Source: Gordius sp. MW1 (lineage: Eukaryota; Nematomorpha; Gordioida; Gordea; Gordiidae). Taken from it: 64,000 nucleotides of DNA. A program made the position numbers and the translations under genes. The notes under the pieces were generated by a model. That model worked only from the letters and a program-made list of their open reading frames with translations. It had not been told where the DNA came from and did no database searches. Positions 25,620-38,900 of the stretch are shown piece after piece. The stretch is taken from assembly GCA_964036665.1 (NCBI GenBank), contig OZ038529.1, positions 19,292,060 through 19,356,059 on the forward strand, read 5' to 3'. How positions within the stretch are numbered: position 1 is the stretch's first letter; every line of letters begins with the position of its first letter.

Positions 25620-27085
25620 ATCTCCTCTCTCTCTTAGAACGCAGTATTTTATGTGCAATCGCTCCATCGTTTCATCCCCTTTTGCATGTAGTTATCTCCT
25701 CGCCGCATTCCTTACACCTTGTTATCAAATTAGTGCCTCACCACGACCCGTTCAACGGATATTGTATATACTATATACTTTCTTATGATGTCCGAAGTGC
25801 AAGTGTACTTGTGCGTGTTTTCGTGTTTTTTTTCCTTTGCGTTTACTTCTTCAATACACCCCCCCCCCCACCCCACTTTTGTAAATCGCACTCCTTTCTA
25901 ACGTAGTAGGTAAGTAGGAACCAGCCCGTCTCGTTGTTTTTATTCCTTCCTTTCGTTGGTTCGTCGTTTGTTTGTTTTTGTAAGCATTTGCTACACGAAA
26001 TGTGCCGAATAGGCCCAGTTCCACCTCTTTTTTCTTCCCATTTTCTATCCTCGTATCATGTAATGATGATTCGTGGACATCACTCTTTCAAGTGTTGCCT
26101 ACATTTTTTACCACTCGAACAACTGTTTTAAATTAATTACTACGATTTACCATGTCCACTCTCTATAAACACCTGGAGAGAATTGTTGTGAGTTTATGTT
26201 TTGGTTAAATTAATTACCTAAGACGTTTAGCCAAGGGCGAGATTTTGTTTCGCTCACATGAGTTTATACTTAAAGAGTTTCCCGTGCCACCCCCAGACAT
26301 TTAAAATGTAAGTTTTTTTTTGTTTTAGGCATCTTTAGCTTGTATTATTTACTTTTTAGCACACATTTGGTGAGTGTGGTAGAATAAAAACGTTAATATT
26401 AATTGCTGACGGTAAGGGATGAGTGCTCTATTACATATAAGATTAAAACTCGAAGAACATGTTCGAATTTTGAACCCTTAGCTATCACGACTTTTTTAAT
26501 TTGGTCGTTTACCTTTTTAAAAACTGCCATTAACTTTGTTTTTACTTAGTTGCGCATCTTTAAAATAATTTTAATCAATAAATTAACGTGTAATAGTAAA
26601 ATACAATAATTTATGGTGAACTATTAATGTAAAAATATTAAATGCTTTCGGGTGGGGTTCGTGTTAAAAACCTCGAAATGCCCTCCAATTTGGGTTAAAG
26701 AATTTGAGATGCTTTGGGGTGGGGTGGAAGGGAATGACTTACAACATGATAAAACTTAATAAAATTGTGACTTAAAAATTTGCTGGTTATTTAAAAATAG
26801 AAGCACGCATTTAGCTCGACCTGAAATGTTCTAATTACAAGCTATTTGCAGGACTAATATTGAGTAAATTTTAAATTAGAAAATAAGCTAGGACAAAATA
26901 TTTCACAATCTGTTAATTCTTAAAATTATACCTTTATGTTTTTTTAAAATCGTTTATTTAATTAATTTCATTGTAAAATTTAATTTGTTGGACGCAAAAT
27001 TTCGATTAACTCTTATTTATTCTCCTAATATTATATGAATATATCTTTTTATGTTTGAGTTCTTCTTATAAATTACACTTATTTT
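25620..27085. other. Intergenic, no gene seen
   Basis: Contains a poly-C/A tract at 25,859-25,874. The segment 26,640-26,730 has G-rich motifs (gggtggggttcg) that resemble a worn hAT-array end. ORFs here overlap low-complexity sequence and show no family signal. Confidence 0.5.
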
Positions 27086-27092
27086 ACATAAT

Positions 27093-27193
27093 CATGGACG
27101 TAGCCAGGGAGGCAGCCGCCCTTCCCCCTAAATGACAAAAAATTATGTTTTACCCCCCCCCCCCCCTATTCCAAAACCTGGTTACGCCCAGGA
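27093..27193. mobile_element. CATGGGCGTAGCC-family MITE, 101 bp
   Basis: Starts catggacgtagccaggg and ends ctggttacgcccagga. Perfect 7-bp repeats acataat flank it (27,086-27,092 and 27,194-27,200). A poly-C run of about 14 lies near the right end. Confidence 0.8.
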
Positions 27194-27301
27194 ACATAAT
27201 ATATTAAATGATGCACCTTCTATAATTGTATATAATATTTGGTATTTAGAAATACAAACCTGAAACTTTACCAAACAGAGAGGAAAATAAATTAAATCCA
27301 A

Positions 27302-27459
27302 CATGGGCGTAGTAAGGATTGCAATTAGATGGGGGCAATAATGCTTTAAGGAAGGGCCAAAGCATAATTTTTTGAGATTTTAGCTATGATTGTATTAATT
27401 TTAAAGAATTGTTGCATCTAGAGGGGGAGGGCAACCGCCCCTCCCTGGCTACGCCCATG
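27302..27459. mobile_element. CATGGGCGTAGCC-family MITE, 158 bp
   Basis: Starts catgggcgtagtaagg and ends ccctggctacgcccatg, in the usual inverted arrangement. The interior includes gagggggagggcaaccgccc. No clear target duplication. It lies about 110 bp from the previous member. Confidence 0.7.
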
Positions 27460-29965
27460 AGACCAGAAATTTCGGGTTCAACTATCAAACATTCAAATAA
27501 TTTTTGAACTCGAAATTTGTGACACCAATCGTTTTGTTAATGTTGATACATTAATCTGTCGATTAAATCTAACATATTGCGGTTTTTCTTATGTTTGGCA
27601 GGTCGCCTTAGAAATTTAATATATAAAAACGCCTTCGGGTTCTAAGCGGTATAAAGTTAAAAACTTTGTAACGCTTTTTGGTCGGGTCAGGTTAAAACAA
27701 TGAGACTTTTAAGATCTCAAATAGATGCCCATTATCCAAACAATTCAACTTTTAATATCATGTTGCATCTACTATTATCTCCTCTTTATCATTAATGCAT
27801 GCTTCTTTCCGCTTGAGCCCACGAAATGGTATATATTTCAAAGTATTTTTTAGTCACTTACTTCTAGAAGAGAAGGGACTTATATAAGTTATAAAGATTT
27901 TTAATATCATCAAGATTTATGGAAAAAGTTTAATTAATTTCTAACTCGCTTTAATAAATGCTTTAATATATAACATCTAAATTTTTACTAAAATTTGAAC
28001 TAGAATTCGTTTTTTGAGAAAAGTATCAACCTGGAACTGAACTAATTTCTTTTTGAGACATGGAGCGATAAACTGCAACTAGTTTTATTATATGAGGATT
28101 GAGGAACTTAAACAACTCTACTTCCAGCATGGGAATAAGCGTGCAGAATGCCTAAAAATTGCTGAGATCAATTATTTCAAGTTCGCAAAAAACCTCAGAC
28201 CATTCGGAAAAACATTAATATTGTTTGCATGAGATTTCAGGAATGTTTTACCTGTGCTCCCTCAATTAATGTTAGCGGGCGAAACTAATACCTTTATAGA
28301 ATATTCTAATTCGTGGCGTCACCTAAAGACGTATAATTAATTACTAATAGAGTGATATATTTCAACATCAAATGATGGAAAATGGGAATGAAATAGTGCC
28401 GGTGGATCTGAGTCTCACGCGACAGAATTGGTTAGAAGTATTTCACATTATTTTAGCAAATTAAAGGAATCGTTAGCGATGGACTGAACGAGCAATAGTT
28501 ATGCCGAAAAGAAGTTTAAAATCCTACAAATATCTCAGGCTAACATTCAAAGTGGCGCCTTAACATTAAGTCTGTCTAAACTATGTGATGCAAATGCGGT
28601 AAGGTAATGTTTTTATTGGCTAAAAATGATACATAAGTAGGATATTGAGTATAAAATAAAATATAAAATTTTTTCTTCAAATTCATCAGGGACCAATGGC
28701 AAGTATCAGGGAAAACTTTGTAGTTGCACCTTGTTATTAAAATACCAAGTAACCGAACATGAAGCCACTATGGGGCAACCACACGTGTTCTTACAATTGG
28801 AAATCAGCGTATAAATTATGTTGCAATTAGTGTCAAAATCTTGGCTCGTCTCGGGACCATTATGAGAGTCTCGATCTCTCTCGGCTTAAAAAAATCTCGT
28901 CTCGACAAAAAATCTCGACATGTCTCGACTTAAAAAATTTACATCTACTTTTTTCTTGTAAATTATTTAACTTATCATATAAATAAAAAACAAATCTCAA
29001 AAAACGTATAATAACAAACTATTTCTTGTTCAAAAACCATAATACACATGCTATTTATAAATTTGAACTTGCTGGGATTATTAGTTATCATTGGTAAAAA
29101 TAAGTAAATCCAATAGGTTTAAGATAAGAGTCTTAACGTCTTAACCCACCACTATAACCGTCATCAGTTTGTTCCTAAAGAATTTATTGCATGCTTACTA
29201 TTTTGTTATAGAAACCTTAAAGGTCCAAGTGGATACTTTTTACCATTTATTTATAACATAAGTAATTAGTTGCACACCTTACAACGTTGTAAAAACACTA
29301 TTAAAAACATTGATATATAAGAGTTTTTAGGTTTTCAATAAGTTGCCCATATTAATTTTATCATATTATTTTTACTTTAATAAAGCTTATGGCTATATTA
29401 GAGTGTTGTGTGCAAAATCGCACAGAAAATGGTTTAGACTTCACCTGCAAACCTTAGCTAATGTAGATGAAAATCAAATGCATAGTGATTTATGGCTTGA
29501 GAATTTCAAGTACTCCATGAGTCAGGCATAACAAACTCCTGGTCAATTTATAATTTAATTTAATGCATTCACAGGCAGTCTTTTAGCTGGCTCAGAAGTC
29601 GCCGAGGGGCTTAAAAATCTTAGCCATTCTAGCCAAATTTAAGCAATATTTTAATTTAACCAACAACATTCAATATCATCACATCACACAGGATAGGACA
29701 ATGTATTGCGAAATTTTAAGACAGTATTAATTAATACTTCACCGGAACGAAATCTGTATGTTTACATATATTATGGCTAAAGATATAAATATGTAATAAA
29801 TACCATAAATTGCAATTAATATAAAAAATTTATTCAAATGTCCCAAGGGCCAGTTATGGTTTATTGAACAGGCGAAAATTTTAAAGATTAGGCCGTTACT
29901 TGGGTGTGCAAATTACCCAATAGCAAAGGTAATCTAATTATATCAATTTACATCTAACATGCTAA
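27460..29965. other. Intergenic repeat-rich stretch
   Basis: No supported gene. A TCTCG-rich tract lies at 28,840-28,935, with a similar tract in the same orientation at 31,770-31,860. The two may mark ends of one old element later invaded by the hAT elements between them. Confidence 0.4.
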
Positions 29966-29973
29966 ATGTGAAT

Positions 29974-31689
29974 TAGAGATCTGCACGAGGCCCGGCTCGC
30001 TGGCGGGTACGAACGGATTTTGAAAATAAAAAATTTTAACAAGCCGAGCACAGGCCGGCCAAATAAATTTAATCACGGTTCAGGCGGGCCAAAGAAGATT
30101 CATAACGGGCTCAAACGGGCCTAAAATTCTGCAAACGATTTTATAAATTAAAACAGACCATCAATGGGTTTATATACATATTTTATAAATAGGGATTCTT
30201 AGTATTTTAAACAAAAAATTTTGATGACAAAATTTAATTAGATGGCCTTAATCCGAATATAAAAATGAAATTGTGGTTTAAGAAATCAATGTCTTTACCT
30301 GTCACATCATTCATTTTGTATTTTTTGTTATATTTATTTTAAATTGCTCATATTTTATTTTTTATAGACTAGAGCCCTGTAAAATCAAATTTTTTGACCC
30401 GTACCCGGCCCGAGCTCGACGTCTCACTTTTTATTTTGCCCGAGCCCGGCCTCAGCCCGAAAAACTTTTTTACTGTTGGCCCCATCCGAGCGCGAGCCCG
30501 ACCCGATTTTTTAAATATCGTTTGAAATTTTTTATTTTTGAAAATTATTTTACCATAAAATTTAAAATTATTAAATTTTTATTAATTTTTAATTTACAAC
30601 TAGGATAAGTTTGAAATAAAAAATCCATTTTCACTTTTTACAATTTACTAAGTTAATAAACTAAAAATCTAACAGTTCCAAAAAAAACTTTTGAGACATT
30701 TATTATTTTATTTTTAAAGTTTTAGATACCATGAATATATTTAAATACTGGAATAAGATTTGCAATTAAGGTCAAAATAAAATAATAGACAGGAGAAAAA
30801 GCTGAAGTTTGGAAGCCATATTATGTACCCTGTGCGAATATAATTCTTTGCTATCGAGATGAGTTTATTGAAATCCTATTTTATAAAAGATAAGTTTGCT
30901 TTAATTAAATTCGGGCCGGGCTCGGATCGGGCGGCCCATCAGGTCCGACCCAAGCCCGAGGCCCAATTATTTTATTAAATTTTGCCAGAGTCCGGCCTGA
31001 AACCCTATCGGGATGGGCCTGGCTCTGGTCGGGCGGCCCGTGCAGATCTTTATATCTGACTACTTTTACGTGGTTAATTAAATACAATAGATTCTCTATT
31101 TAAAACAAATAACAGTTTAAGGTATTATAAACGCAATTTAAAATGTAAAAAATGCTAACTAAAAAAAATTTCCCTTTGCCTCAATAATAAATACACATAG
31201 AAAAACGTGCACGCAACTTTACACATGTGGATATGTAATTACACAAAAATCTTTAACGTTTAGCATTTATTTGATTTTATTAATGATACCTTCGAAAATG
31301 ACTTTTTAACAACATTTTTGTAGAAAAAATTAGGGTATAATATAAGAAATTTGATATTAAAAAATTAAAACATTTGGAGTTATTAATCAAGACGTGGAAT
31401 AAAGTGAAAGCCTTTGAAAAATCGGAATAATTTAATAAAAATATCAGTAAAATTGCAATTTGAGATTTATTATTGAGCCGGGCCTAACAGACCGATCTTG
31501 GTAAGGGCCTGGCCTGAAGTGGAGTGAAACAAATACGGACGGGCTCGGGCGGGTATGAAAGCTTTCCAAAGGGGTACGGGCAAGCCTGATGTGCACAAAA
31601 AAATTACGGGCAAGCTCTGGCGGGCCGAAAGCTTTCTAAATGGATCTGAGTGGGCCGACTTCCTAAAAACGGCCCGTTGCAGATCTCTA
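29974..31689. mobile_element. hAT-type MITE (outer element) with GGGCCGG arrays
   Basis: Ends tagagatctgca and tgcagatctcta form an exact inverted repeat. Flanks atgtgaat (29,966-29,973) and atccgaat (31,690-31,697) match at 6 of 8 positions, consistent with an aged hAT target duplication. The termini carry repeated gggcgggcc/ggcccgg tracts. A second element (30,370-31,050) is nested inside. Confidence 0.7.
30370..31050. mobile_element. Nested hAT-type MITE related to 58,612-59,218
   Basis: Starts tagagccctgtaaaatc and ends gcggcccgtgcagatctt. Its interior (acaactaggataagtttgaa and following) matches the element at 58,612-59,218. The flanking 8 bases do not match well, so the right boundary is approximate. 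Confidence 0.65.
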
Positions 31690-31697
31690 ATCCGAAT

Positions 31698-32951
31698 CAC
31701 AAAATAAGAAATACACAAATAAATAATTATATTTTGATAATCATGTTCAATACAGAAATTTTAAACCCAAGATCGCCCAAAAAATCTCGTATCTTCTCGT
31801 CTTGAGGTCAAAATTCTCTTCTCTATCTCGACTTAATTCATGGGAAAAGATAGAGATTTTTCTTGGATCCGCTTCACTAGTTGTAAAACATAAACCAACC
31901 AAAGCTTTATACCGGCACGAGCAGATATATTAACGAGCAACGTTAAAAGACTATTTACTATGTTCCCAAGTCCGTGTAAAAATCGGAAAGTTTGCGTTTG
32001 GTCAAAGACCGGTTGTGAAAGCTATCCCAAATTAATTATAGTTTTGAATAAAACTCTCTAACAGAAAGCTAGAACGTTTTCCTCAAAAGACGCCGATTGC
32101 ATTTCCCACCCGTGCTACACTCTTATTGCAGGCGGTTAAAGAATTTAGATATAATGCGAAAAACATGATCGAATGTGGATCGTTGATGGCAAAGGGTATT
32201 GTGATGGCACTGCTTAAAAGAAAAAGGTTGCACATCGCCTGCACACAAGAAACGACATGAAATGGAACTAAAGCTCAGCTATTTGGAGACCGATACAAGT
32301 TATTCTATAATTGATCACCAATCGTAGAAATGGGGTGAGTGACTCTTTATAATTGTACATCAGCTGTGTGCTATAATTAAAAATGCTAAGAATGGTTAGG
32401 TTAACGAGAGCTATAAAATACGGCACCCCGCCCCAATTAAATATATCTAAGATTTAAACCATAAAGAGGGGTGGGGTTTCACTATAATAGGGAGACACCT
32501 CTCGCGATGGACTCGTTTGATTGTAATGGTATAACTTGTGCTTACTCTATTCACCAATTTGAGTTTATTACAGCGCCATGGTCGTTGCAAGGATTGAATT
32601 TAGAGCGGGCAATAATGATTTATGGAGGGGCAAAATGATAGTTTTTTGTAATTCTAGTCATAATTATATTGAATTTTTAAAAAATTTGGATTTAGAGAAA
32701 GGTAACCGCCTCTCCTTACCACCCCTGGGCACGCCTATGGTATTTAGTGGTACATTTTTTAAAATTTTGTAAAATTTATATATGATTTTGGAAATATCAA
32801 AGCCTATGGTCATGCACTACAACTACAACGAATATTGAATAATCAAAGCAAGCCTAATTTTTTCCCCTAACTTTAAAATAGAGAAAGTGGTAAATTCGAT
32901 GACATGCGACGAGTTGGCTATTAAAAGCATTCAAATAAAAAATAGTACGAA
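31698..32951. other. Region upstream of the helicase gene
   Basis: Holds a TCTCG tract (31,770-31,860), a LINE endonuclease scrap (32,158-32,325) and a worn GCGTAGCC-type MITE remnant (about 32,576-32,741, ending gggcacgcctatgg). No promoter element is recognised. Confidence 0.5.
32158..32325 (+). mobile_element. Fragment of LINE endonuclease domain
   Basis: A short stretch translates as GSLMAKGIVMALLKRKRLHI, ACTQETT, a stop, then NGTKAQLFGDRYKLFYN. This matches the N-terminal apurinic endonuclease region of RTE/BovB-type ORFs (WNVGS...VDIACIQETKWKG...YKLFY), as also seen intact at 41,269-42,045. It is an isolated, stop-containing remnant. Confidence 0.6.
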
Positions 32952-35900
32952 ATGTTCTTTACCTTAACATCAGCTGTTGTTAATAAAATGGAAATTTCAA
33001 AATTATTAAAAAAATATTCAATACCAAATTATTCAGATTTTTCTTGGAAATCATATAAATATAATGTTGAATTATATATATCAAAAGCTAAATTACTTAA
33101 AAGGTCAAATTTAAGTGATATGTGGATATTTATAATTAAATATCAAAGATTTCAAAAAGAGTTGTTAAACATAAAATCAACACAGGATATAATAGAAATA
33201 AACACCAAAAAGTTCTACACGCTGTTACGACAGTCTGAGATATTGAATAAAGTTTTTCGGCTATTCACAAAACTTGCTGAAAGTGCTATTATATTTTAAT
33301 TATATTTAATTTTTAATAGCATTTTCTTTTGCCTTCTCACAAAAATATATTCTTGAACTTCAGTTTATACTTTTATGCTATCTTAATTTTTGTATAAAGA
33401 ATTATGAAGATAAATTTAATAAAATGCAGACAAATAAAAGAAATTTACCTGTTTATAAATTTAAAGATGAAATTGTAGAAGCTTTAAATTCTCATCGAAT
33501 TGTAGTTATTGCTGGTGACACAGGATGTGGGAAGTCAACCCAAGTTAGATATCCTATTTATTGACTTAGTTTAATTTAGGTTCCTCAGTTTCTTCTTGAA
33601 ATGGGATTTAAAAGCATTGCATGCACACAACCTAGAAGAATAGCCTGTATATCTTTATGTAAGCGCGTTACTCAAGAACTTAAAACTTCCAAAGATATTG
33701 ATGACTACATGTGTGAGACTTTTGGAAAAGTATTTCAGATGGGAAGTTTTGAACATGAAGGCTCAAAGAGGAGTGACACTCCTCGGGATATATCTGTAAA
33801 TTATTAAAATTTAGTTTGAATTCTAAGGCTTTCTTTTTATCAAACCTAAATCCTAATTCCTTATATTTTTAAACATTTTGATTGCCTTACATTTTATGCA
33901 TCGATTAGAATGGATTATTTATAGTTAAAGATTGCTTTTCTTTTAATTTGACCATGAAATACCAGAAGCTATTGCTATGACTAAATGTCCTATTACATAC
34001 TGACATTCATTGCTCTTTATGACTTTAAAAGTGAACAGGTTTACTAATATTTTTTTTAAATTTGTTAGATTTCTATGGCTCTATGTCCCCAGTTTTAACA
34101 ATAACAAGAATATTTTTTGTAGTTGCAACCCATAAAATTCTTTTCCTTTGCAATTAGCCAGATGTTTTGCTAAAATTTAAGTTAAATCTCATAACTTTTA
34201 TATCAATTTTGTGTATAAGGTCGGTTACCAAATTCGTTTCGACAAAACGTATTTCGGGCGAAGGCCAGGCCCAACGTCACAAAAACTTCAATTCGTAACA
34301 GAAGGTCTCTTACTCCGTCAACTAAGTACGGACTCGCGACTTGGCCGTTATGATTGCATAGTAATTGATGAAGTTCATGAGAGACATTGCACAACCGATT
34401 TTTTACTCGGTGCCATTAAATCCATCATTACCCAGGATCGTGGGGTCAAAATGACCCCAGAACCCAATTTACCCAGCGAAGGGGGGACAAAGGGGGAACA
34501 GTCTGTTGTGGCACCATTCAAACTTATCCTCATGTCAGCCACCATCAATACACAATTGTTCGTTTCATACTTCTCCAATTGCGGTTTCGTACAGGTTAAC
34601 TAGTGTACATTAAAAGTCAAAGAATAAACTGTTGAGGTTTTTTACGCTATTGCAGGGTTATTTAAGCCTAAGTGAGAGGAGGGGGGAGGCTCAAATATTT
34701 TTGGCGAAACTGCGTAGCTTAGCTACTTGGTTTAGCAAATGCGTGTTAAAATATCACCTAGGTGGGTTGATTTAATTAGTGTTGTAAAAACGGCTGGGTT
34801 TTGTTTGGTCGACCTTTAGTTTTAGTCGACTAAATATACATAGGCCAAAGATTTTTTGGTCCGTTATTCTTAGTCAACCTCTAGGCTTAGTCGAAATTTG
34901 AAAAACAGAGCAGAAGCGAACGTTGATCTTAGTAAAACCAAAGACGACCAAACAAAACCCAGCCGTTTTTACAACACTAGATATATATAATCAAGAATTG
35001 TCAATCCGTTTACCTGAATATTGTTGTATAGAAACGGTGAAATAGGATCGATAATGTGAGTAGAGGAAAATGGAACGCGATATTTCGGACACTTATGTTC
35101 CATCTTCAGGGGGGAAAAATGGAGAAGATGAAGTCTCAAAAAATTAATTTCACCGTTTTTATACAACAAAACACTAGATATAATATACTTTTTTAGATTC
35201 TGTATTTGCGGTTTCCCTTAATATATTAATAATGGCTTTAAACTCGATGATGCCAATTTAAATTCTAAACGATTAATTAGTCAATATTTATTTACAATTA
35301 ATTCCTTGACGAGGTTTGTATAAGGGCTTTGGGGCGAAGAAAATAAGATTATTTATGTGCAATTATAACCTGTAAGCAAAATTATAAATATATAAAATTG
35401 GCGACTATCAAATCCAAGTATTAAAATGATTATTTTATTTTCTTGTTTCGAATGATTATATATATTTAATTTTATGACACATTTGAAGTAGATAACGGTG
35501 TCAAAACTAAATTTATTCAGTATAAAAGTGACTACTTTCCATAAAGTTCAGATTGGTGATTTATGTAAATTCCAAAGATTGACATTTACCAGAAATGTCC
35601 TTTTTTACTTTTCTCTAAAGAGTTTGGGTTGTTTAAATATGTCATAAGCTTCTTTAACAAAGGGCAGCGATGAGCATTTACAAAATCTAACTGAAATTAA
35701 GAAATAAAAAGTAAATTCCCCATAGCTGTTTGTCACACTTGGTGGTCAGCTTCTTTAAAGATTAGATAAGGGCTAATGCTCGACTTACAGGCCTGAAGAC
35801 AGCCGTGTTGATGTGATATATATCAGAGACCAGATAAGTCCGGCCCAGGGCGGGCACCATAACAGATTCGGGCTCAATGTTGTTTTTTTAACTAACCTAT

Positions 35901-38900
35901 TATATTGTTTTCGTGCATAATTTTTCACTTTTTATTTGATTGTATAATGGTTGTTAGTCCTAGTTCTTATCCAATAAAAAATCAGAATTAAAATAAAAAT
36001 CTAACGACATTAATGCTGAAAATTTTAAAACACCTCATTTCGGGTCGGGCAGTTCTAATGATTCGGGCGGACCCGGACGGACGGGCAATTTGGTTGAAAA
36101 GGGTTCGGGCAGCAAATTCCAAACAAATCTTACCTCTGATATATATATATATATATATTACATCTTGTGAAAGAAAGTGCCGTGAGCGGGATTTGAACCG
36201 CGAGCTCTTGTGTTTGAAACAAAGCCCACTATACCACTAATATAACGATCTATTAATGATACGTGCTATTTTAAGGTACCCGGCCGTTGTTTTCCCATCG
36301 AAACGATATACATGCCTTTGAAAGAATCGGAGAAATCGGGTAGCGATGGGGGTAAAGGGAGTTCTTCCAAAATAATATGCACCGCCCCGTATAAGCGCAT
36401 GTTACAAATCATAGATACGAAGTACCCTTCTGCCGATAAGGAGCGTGGGGACGTTCTGATTTTTTTGCCGGGCATGGCAGAAATTAAAAAAGTCAAAGAG
36501 GCTCTGGAAGAGTATTCGGTTCAGGATATAAGGGAAAAAGAACACCTCGGGCTATTAGGAACCAGTACATATATACATTAATTTATTAGGCATGTTATAT
36601 CATCATTTGTTTATTTACTTTTTTGTCGCGATCGCGAATAAGCTACAAAATGGGTTTTAGTTATATTTTATTGATTTAGAAATTATTAAGCGTTTCAAAA
36701 ATAGGCTCTAAAAATGTGCACCTGTCAACACTGATTTAATTTGTTCTTGCACGTGAGAATAAAATTTTTTTGACTTTTTAGCGCGAAATTAATTTGACGT
36801 CCAATTCTTCTAATAAAATGATTATACTCAATGATTTTTAAACGCTATTGCCCAAAAAGGTTATTCGCTTTTTTATTATAAATTGGTGGAGAATGGCGGG
36901 AAAAAATTGGGGTAGTAGTCCTAATTCATTACAAAATTATTTTTATTATAGGTATTTTGTATTTATAATATAGGATTCCTTAAATAGCAACTATGCTCAA
37001 TTTTGATGCCAAAAGTAATAGAAGTACAATTTTTGCCTTTTTTGACCACTTTTGGTAGGTCGCTAAAATCCCATTTTCATTTAACCCTCGAGAGTATTCC
37101 TGAAAATCCCGAACGCGAGAGCATTCGTGGGGTATAACATTACTTCACTTTTTAACTTCTTACTTTCAAAGTATTCTTTCAAAACCTTTCAAATTTAAAA
37201 CATGTGTTTATAAAGGTCTTAAGATTGATGGTATAATTTTGATGTGAATATAATCAATATTACAAAACTTATTAACAATTTTCTGGACCTCCATTTTTAT
37301 TTTGGTTATTTTAGAGCTTCACCTCATTACCTCTTGACATCATATACCTTACAATAAATCAAAATAAACGTGATTTTTTATTAAAACAATGTTCAAAATG
37401 TATTAAAAACACAAATCGTAAAAGATATCATCATACAAAAAAAATACATACATTTTTTCATATAGAAAAAAACTTACCCGAGAGTATTCGTGGGGTAGAA
37501 CCCCACGAGCCAAAAAAGCTTCTATATTTTAAAAAGTATTAAGCCAAAACCTATGAAATTTTCACTTAACCTAGTTCTTGATGAAATTTTAAGCTACGGA
37601 AGAGACCAAATTTACTAGACTTAAATTGCGTTTTATATTTTAATTTATAATTTGTGTGGGTATGGAAATACCCCACGAATACTCTCGCGGGTTAAATTGT
37701 TATATCGGTGGTGAAAACATAGTTTGAAACTTTAATGGGTTTGGGACAAATCAACTGTAGAAATGACATTTCGGCCATTATCAGATGACTAATCCACCAA
37801 AAAAATTTCCATGGACACAGATTTTACCTGTAGCTACAACAATATTTTATGATTAGGGGTTGATTTAAAAAAATTATCCAATTTAGCGTCATGACTTGAT
37901 AAGGTCGATTTTTGTCTTTTGTGCCCCCACAACTTAAAAAGTAATGGCCCAAATGAGTTAACAATTAACAAATTTCTTAATATTAATAGTTTCCACATTT
38001 TCACCAAATTTCATAAAAATCTGAGAGGTCGAAAAACGCGTTTTTACGATCGATTTGACATGGAATGCCTTAATATTTTTTTCAAATAATTTTATGTTTA
38101 TATGAAAGTATATTGAATCTTGATATTTGACAATATGCTGTTAAAACTTATTAATCTTATACAATGACTAGTCATCATAATTCCACGTTTAAAGGTGACA
38201 AGATGTCATTGGCCAAAGAAGGGGCAGGTGAAGATAAAAAGAGTGGCGGGCATTGGATTATACTGGCACTCCACGGAAGCCTATCGACTCGCGAACAAGA
38301 TCGCGTTTTTGATTGGACTCCACCCGGTTACAGAAAATGTGTTTTAGCCACTAACGTCGCCGAAACATCTGTAACCATCGATGGCATACGATTTGTCGTA
38401 GATAGTGGAAAGGTTATCCTTTTTTCTGAACTTTTTCAAATTTTCTCAAAAATGTGCTGCAATTTTTATAAAGTTAGGTGTCAATTAGGATTCTATTAAA
38501 GATTTTATGGCATCGAGTGGAGAATTTTTAATGGAAAATCATTATAGGGAATATATAAGATGTTTGTTTGATATAATATTTTTTGTCAGAAAAGTCTAAA
38601 GCCTTCGCTGGTTAATCTTGCAGCTACTCAAATAATGCTAGGCAATAATTTAAAAAATAATTTAGTTTGAATCTCAAAATACATATGCTTAGGTTTAATA
38701 GAGGCCAGTATTTATAAGATTTATATAAATTTGGGATTTTATTACATATTTTATTAATAAATATGTAAATTATTTACCATTTTACAAATTTTGAATAAAT
38801 AGCCAAAATAATCATTGGTGATTAATTCTTCTTCTTCTTCGTCGTTTTAAGGCCGTTTTCCAGGATCTCCTGGGTTGGCCTGTTTTCCCCTAATGCATTT

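Noticed and set aside
25682-26131. Two ORFs downstream of the sulfotransferase with hydrophobic stretches
   Set aside because: Composition follows T- and C-rich low-complexity DNA, including a poly-C tract; no membrane-protein family pattern or splice support.
36171-36246. A functional leucine tRNA gene
   Set aside because: The acceptor stem does not pair and there is no long variable arm; kept only as a tRNA-like sequence.
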